From the NCBI GenBank assembly GCA_964036665.1, contig OZ038529.1:23570060-23634059 (forward strand): a stretch of 64,000 nt of DNA, written 5' to 3'. The notes beneath the pieces are model-generated. The model made no database searches. It saw only the letters and a list, made by a program, of their open reading frames with translations, and had not been told where the DNA came from. A program made the position numbers and the translations under genes. This stretch comes from Gordius sp. MW1. Its lineage: Eukaryota > Nematomorpha > Gordioida > Gordea > Gordiidae. Positions 58,701 through 64,000 of the stretch are shown here, piece by piece; positions within the stretch are counted from its first letter, which is position 1; the number at the start of each line of letters is the position of its first letter.

Positions 58701-61598
58701 TGTAATCAACGAAACAATATAGATGTTCCCATTCATCGTTAAAATAATATGTTCTTTTTCTTTTACATTTATCCATGAAGGGTTTTGAAAGAAAAAAATT
58801 ATTTCGGATTACTTGGTAGTTTTTAAATGCACGGTCTACGCGTGGTCTATTCGAAATACGATCACACACAAACAAAAAATACGTGCGTGTTATTAGATAC
58901 GCTCATATCATACATTTACATTAGTCCAGCGAGGGCGCATTAAAAATCGATCGGGGGCGCCATGGAGCCCGCGGGCGTGGCGTTGCCTACCACTGCAATA
59001 GATTATTGTTGATAATACCATGTTTAATATCTTGTAATGAGAGGTTGGTAATTAAAATTACTAATTATAGTTTTCAAGAAAATTTTGATTCACAATGACT
59101 AACCTTTGTTTCAATTTAATAAATTACTTGGTAAAATATCTTGATGCAATAATTTGGTATTTAACAATGTTTGACAGGAAGGGTGACGTATGAGCAAATT
59201 TCTAACCAAAACCAAACAAACTAAAGCCCCAGTTGGAGTAGACGTTAAACTGATACGAGCTAAACGTTTGATAAAAGAAGCTACCAAATAGGCGGGCAAG
59301 TGGCTAAAGAAATTAAAAAATATCACAAAAATTATAAAGCCTAAAATCAAAGGGAATGATGGGTAAATGTTAATAAGCAAGAACAATATCAACAAAAAAT
59401 TTAAAATTAATATTTTGAAATAAAACATAAAAAACTCAACTCCGGGTATATAAAATACCTATATTAAATGCCTAACTTTAATTTGCTATAATTTGGTCAT
59501 CTTGGTAAATTATTAAAGTTTAAACATTGCATGTAAGCATATAAACACTTCAGTAGATTTTAAAGGTAATTTAAATCGAGTCATGTTTGTTTAAGCTAAA
59601 AGTCAATTTACAATCAGTGTTGAAAAAACAACTCGGTTTTGTTTGGCTGACATTTAGTTTTAGCAGCTTTTTTCTTAGTCGACCTCAAGGCTAAGTCAAA
59701 ATTTGAAAAACAGACCAGAGTCAGCTGATAGTCTTGGTTAAACCAAAGGCTGACCAAACAAAACCCAGCCATTTGCAAATGATTTAAAATTATATAAAAA
59801 AACTTACGTGGAAGATAAGAAAAGATCAATTTGTTGACAAAATTTTGACCTGAGTTGAGGTTGTTCATCAATAATTTGTCTAGTTATAAGTTTGTACAAT
59901 CGTGGATAAAAATCATTATATTCCAATCCCTGATTTTGTATGAGGTAAAACAATCCATTTAGTGACATGATGGATATAATCCCACCTATAATATATTTTT
60001 TGATTAAATATCTAATTGATTTAGTGTTAATGTAAATAAATTTATTCAATCTGAATTAAATTCTACAACATTGTAGTGTATTTTTTGTAAATGCTGCCAT
60101 ATAAAATTGTTTATATAGTGGATTGCAATTTTTAATATTAATTATATAGAAAAGATTAAATGAACAAAGATCATTGAAAAAACTATAAAGTTGCATTACT
60201 TTTATATAGATAAACATCAAATTGCTTAAAACTAATTATCTGTAAATATTTTTGATAAATGAGAATCAATAAAATCTTTTTGATTTTTAAACAATTTCTT
60301 GGGTATTATTAATTACTAAAATAATCTATCACCCATATTATAGGAATTAATTAAAAAATCTGCAAATTTCATGGGTTTTGAAATATTTGGTAGTATTTGA
60401 GTATCCATCATTGACAAAACTTTTGTATAAACATTTTGTGGTAACTAAAAGATAAATTTAAAAACCTGTTCATATAAAATACCTGATACAATGTCAAGAA
60501 AGCAACCCAAGCTGATGTAAATGCTTCTTGATAACAATAAGCAGATAAAATTTGCAATTTTTTGGGCACTTTTTTTGAATTATTATCAATTTGCGTGATG
60601 TCTGAAACATTAAATTCATCATTTTCATTGTTTTGGTGAGTCAAATTCTTTTTTGATTTAAAATACAAAGGTGTCAACAACTGCATTCCATTATTTTTAA
60701 CCATCACTTTTAAATTCATATCTACTAAAGTACAAATTCAATATAAATAAAAGATTACCCCTTGTGCACGTGGTCAAACATATTAATAGGTTATATATGT
60801 TAAAATAGCCATTGTGAGACTTGTGTTTATGGTCAGCTTTTATAATTTTTGGTATTAACTTCAATATTAATAATCTTATATCCACATAAGATAAGAAAGG
60901 CTTCAATGGTATTAAAAAATTCTGTTTGAATTCAATTCTTTCCATATTCATTCCAAGCTCAACAATCCGCTTTAATAAAATTATATATTTATCAAATACA
61001 ACTTGTTACCTTAAAACTATCCTGATAATCAATTTGATTAAGTTTTTTCCTAAAAACCATTTTTCTTTCTCCCTTATACAATTTCAATAAAAAAGGGACC
61101 ATTTTGCCCTTTATAATAAATAGATGATAAGATAGAAATATATATTACAAAACAATTAATATTGCAATCTAATGTGTAAAATATAACATCCATAGCATTC
61201 TTGTATTGTGTCAAAATCCATTTTGCAAAATCAAAGCCTTCTCCTAAACAGATGAGATAATAAATTTTTAAACAAACCTATAAATGTTTTTGTAAGGTAT
61301 AACTTTTGTGACTGCACATGAAAAAGCATTTTACACAAGGCAAGCATAACAGGTAGGGGGTTTGGCTCATTTTGCACCTATATTTACATTGTAGAAAACA
61401 AAATTAAACACAAATTCTATTATGCTATTATTTAGTTTGCTATTAATGTAATAAATTATATATAAAACAGACTAAGATAGAGGAAACTAAATTTAGAAAA
61501 CCACATACTTTTAGATTATTAACAAATTCAGGTAAATAATTTGAATATTTAATATCTGTTTTAAAAAGTTCAACTTCTTTTTTAAAAAGGTGTGCCAT
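55778..61598 (-). CDS. NOC4L: Nucleolar complex protein 4 (NOC4L), 10 firm exons plus a tentative last exon
   Basis: NOC4, with NOP14, acts in nucleolar maturation and export of the small ribosomal subunit. Exons: 61598-61509 (ATG), 61377-61278, 61243-61149, 61108-61010, 60969-60759, 60724-60483, 60444-60333, 59985-59808, 59303-59128, 56374-56160. All join GT..AG in phase and give 506 aa (human total 516). Diagnostic blocks: LPQNVYTKVLSMMD, QILPNISKPMKFADFLIN, SLNGLFYLIQNQGLEYNDFY, QQIDLFLSSTHLPAYLVASF, KRLARISLTSTPTGALVCL, RNLLIRHPSC, DDPFDNEEEDDLMKTKAMES, HLWEIYTLQHHYSNSVSGLA. They match human LEYPDFYRKLY, HLPAYLVAAFAKRLARLAL and RALESSLWELQALQRHYHP. Five introns are 34-40 bp. The last exon is uncertain: 55801-55778 (IYTESNQ, TGA) fits phase 0, but another frame there stays open longer. 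Intron 9 carries a 2.2-kb hAT and intron 8 a MITE. Confidence 0.93.
56792..58995 (-). mobile_element. hAT transposon (ZBED5/SCAND3-like transposase), 2204 bp, perfect 8-bp TSD, in NOC4L intron
   Basis: The left end CAGGGGTCGGCAACC and right end GTTGCCTACCACTG are inverse TIRs of the common CAGNGGTNGGCAAC type. CAATAGAT is duplicated exactly on both sides (56784-56791, 58996-59003). Both ends have GAGGGCGCA repeats. The minus-strand transposase is in pieces: BED zinc finger (58875-58537, CLLCNNSVTIPKKSNIERHF), catalytic region (58425-57880) with SLQMDESTDVTNISQLAIC, SITTDGAPATGKKKGF and YHCLIHQE, then LLHTEVRWLSK (57943-57689), then the dimerisation part (57619-56978) with IYSYCATTYNCESLFSNMK. 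At least one frameshift near 57900-57940, a stop near 57690 and a break near 58430-58530 disable it. It shares the NOC4L strand. Confidence 0.95.
59616..59775. mobile_element. MITE family 1 copy in NOC4L intron 8
   Basis: It begins CAGTGTTGAAAAAACAACTCGG, contains TTCTTAGTCGACCTCAAGGC and GAAAAACAGACCAGAG, and ends GACCAAACAAAACCCAGCC. The right TIR is cut short. It ends about 33 bp from the donor of the exon ending at 59808. Confidence 0.8.
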
Positions 61599-61864
61599 GC
61601 TCAAGGCTTAGTATCGACAAAAATCATCTGATTTCCTCAACTTGTCTACAAAATCCCACAACTTAATAAAAGAAGACCAGAGCGTCTCCGTACAATTTCG
61701 AAAAAATTTTCCCGATAATGGGCCAAACATAAGCACGGTCAACTCCTTCAAGAGGATAAAGTTAGAAAATAAATAAAAAATTCAAAGAAAAAGCTAATGT
61801 GTAATCCCTATAGAAGCGGTTGCTAAGAAAAATCAGTCACAATCACGTCGTACCTCTTTAACCA
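61599..61864. other. 5' flank of NOC4L
   Basis: No other gene was seen. The NOC4L promoter should be here; no TATA box or other element could be assigned with confidence. Confidence 0.45.
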
Positions 61865-62730
61865 GATATTGGTAGAAGAGAGATTTTCTAAGCAATGGAG
61901 AGCACGCACGATTAAACCCGCATTCAAAGGCAAAAAATACCCTCAGGAGTGAGCTAACTTGCCACTTCTTTTAAGAAAATGGTCATAGTAACAAGGCTGA
62001 AAAATCAGGTGGAAATATCGGCTAACCAATTCGGATTTGTGGCCGGAGAATCCACAATCAACTCGATCTTCGCCCCAAGACAAATGATCTATAAAAAAAC
62101 AGATAAGAAACCTCTAATGGTTTTTATCGACTTGGAGAAAGCGTATGACACGGTCTTTTGCAATTTAACATGGTGATGTTTAAGAAAACAATATATCCCA
62201 TGCATATGTACAACTTATGGATTATATTCAAAAAGTCTCACGTACTCACAAGCACCCCGTTGCTGAATGAGGGCCAATTGAAGTACCAAAATATAGACAA
62301 GTTTACATACCTCCGCTCAATGCTAGGAGGGTAGTACAGACGAAGTCATTGCACGAATTCAAAAAGCCGTGTTATCCCCGATGTATTGTCAAGAAGACAA
62401 GTTCATCGTAAGACCGATGTTACTCTTTGAAAACTAAACATGGGCATTCATGCTAGGGGGAAATGTCCTTACACGCCACGGAGATGGGAAGAATACGGTG
62501 GAGTTTGGGTATAATAAACTCAACTATATGACGAACGACTGTATAAGGTATTTAACGCCATGAAATAACTTCAAAAGTAATGGACATGGAGGTGCCGGAG
62601 ATATAAGAATGGGAGAGGACGACCTCGTTTTAGATGGATGGGGAAAGTAAACCGTTGACAGAGAAAAAGATAAATCGGGACATGGCTCTTACTCATTAAT
62701 ATAGAAACAACTTATCAAAGCAAACATCAT
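61865..62730 (+). mobile_element. LINE remnant (RTE/CR1-like reverse transcriptase)
   Basis: At 61979-62176 the plus strand reads ANQFGFVAGESTINSIFAPR, KPLMVFIDLEKAYDTV, the conserved N-terminal RT region (QFGF-x-x-G-x-S and F-I-D-L-x-K-A-Y-D). Farther on, fragments follow the usual order: KYQNIDKFTYLRSMLGG (62281-62330), EVIARIQKA (about 62344), and the tail MDMEVPE with KKINRDMALTH (62585-62700). Stops and a large deletion have removed the YADD region. Confidence 0.75.
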
Positions 62731-64000
62731 GACTATGGGATCAATTATATGATAAAAAAGTAAAAACAGAGTCAAAACTCGATTATTGGTCATTTTAATT
62801 TAATTCTTCGTTGTTTTTAGAATATTGGACAAATGTGAAGCGTCATAAAAATAAATTTATTGCGTTTAGAGATCTGAAGCTCATCAAAAAAACAACCATA
62901 AAGGTCTGTATAAAATTTCTGGCATTTTAGACTTATAATTTACGAGATAATCGCCTTGTGGAAACCTGGAGCATATTGAACCATTAAGACTAGAGGTCAA
63001 AGCTTTTGCGTCTTACGTCTTTTTATTATTTTATTTGATAATTGTTATAGAAAAACTTTAAACTTTATTATTTTTAAAACTGTAATAGTTGATAACACTT
63101 TTTATATATTTTTGCAACGTATATAAGTAATCTCATGCTTTCCATTATGTCTAAATGTCACATGTGATTTTGATTACTAAAATAAAAATTTAATTACATT
63201 AAGCTGTTTACAATTTATTTTGTTATTTACCAGATAGGAAAAAGTGGTAAGTTGGAAACCTTTTGTAATGTTAGTTATATAATAGTCGTGATAAATTTTA
63301 AACTTAACATCAAACTATTTTAAAAATTATTTTAAGTTATATTAATGTTATAACAGAACAGAACTTTTTATATTAAAGATGGTGTTATTAACCAAAAATG
63401 AATTAGAATCTAAATGATAAGGACTATTTTATCAGATTATTGATTAGAAGTATGGGGTTATAAATATAGCCTTAATTGAAAGGCAAATTAAAAGTGTAAA
63501 ATGAATTTAAAAAAATTAAATCTAGTTAAACTTTTAGGTTATTTGACATGTAATACCGACCTAGATAAGAAACACTGAGAGACCAACCAAGGATTAACAA
63601 ATATAATTTTTTTAGCATTTACAGTCAGTAGTTAGATCGATGTTTAAAGATTTATTTTTATTAATATTCAATTAATAGAAATTTTATTAAAACAAATAGG
63701 TTTAAAATATAAAAACAGATACTATATTTTAACTCAAAGGCATTATAATTATTATCCGAGAGAAGCGGCCAGCTATCGATCTGGAATTCAATATTATACT
63801 TTTTGATTGGAATACTAATTTTTGTTTAGCAAAAAAGTTCCAGTATATTTGGAGATCGGGCAGCACTGAATAATTTCTTTTAATTTATCTATTGCAAATG
63901 GTGCTAAAGTTCCAGGGCATGAGAATAGTGATTAATATTCTGGCTCGAAAGAAGGTTGTCTTGCGGTCCGAGGATTTGAGCGTTATAAGTATGGGGGGAG
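62731..64000. other. AT-rich stretch at the window end
   Basis: No gene was supported. The last 90 bp (63910-64000) are less AT-rich and could contain the start of an exon continuing past the window, but no protein is recognisable. Confidence 0.5.

Noticed and set aside
63905-63990. Possible exon start at the window end (INILARKKVVLRSEDLSVIS)
   Set aside because: Too short, cut by the window, and no family recognised.

Overview
The window is invertebrate-type metazoan nuclear DNA. It is very AT-rich, its genes are split by introns, and it is full of DNA transposons. Four host genes could be rebuilt exon by exon with GT..AG splice sites and unbroken reading phase: NDUFB5 (complex I subunit, + strand, 6.5-7.6 kb), the Na+/K+-ATPase alpha subunit (- strand, 38.4-23.5 kb, possibly starting at 41.3 kb), EIF2B1 (eIF2B alpha, + strand, 54.6-55.7 kb) and NOC4L (nucleolar complex protein 4, - strand, 61.6-55.8 kb). 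Introns fall into two classes. Many are only 33-41 bp (at least eight in NDUFB5, EIF2B1 and NOC4L), while others run to kilobases and are filled with transposons. A small-intron lineage such as a flatworm would fit, but the species cannot be fixed from the sequence.

Layout. 1-6.5 kb: a dispersed repeat, a rhodopsin-class GPCR pseudogene with two frameshifts, a 36-bp tandem repeat and a reverse-transcriptase (YADD) remnant. 6.5-7.6 kb: NDUFB5. 8.8-13 kb: MITEs and a four-exon gene of unknown identity (proline-rich, then helical). 14-22.2 kb: TIR elements, a hAT copy with a perfect 8-bp target duplication (15559-16689), and a second hAT (19527-22151) into which another repeat has jumped. 23.5-41.3 kb: Na+/K+-ATPase, with over a dozen MITE insertions in its introns and a partial exon duplication. 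42.6-45.1 kb: a complete piggyBac element with TTAA at both ends, terminal and subterminal inverted repeats, and an open spliced transposase of 553 aa. 48.5-49.3 kb: a kinesin-14 motor fragment between 54-bp perfect inverted repeats. 49.5-51.5 kb: a hAT derivative with arrays of a palindromic decamer. 54.3-61.6 kb: EIF2B1 and NOC4L, converging tail to tail, with a 2.2-kb hAT element (perfect 8-bp duplication) in NOC4L intron 9. 61.9-62.7 kb: a LINE remnant.

The intact genes are housekeeping: respiration, ion pumping, translation initiation and ribosome biogenesis. Nothing suggests a shared pathway or operon. Two MITE families are defined here. Family 1 has TIR TAGTGTTGTAAAA and family 2 has TIR CATGGGCGTAGCCAG; both make 8-bp target duplications, so both are probably hAT-mobilised.
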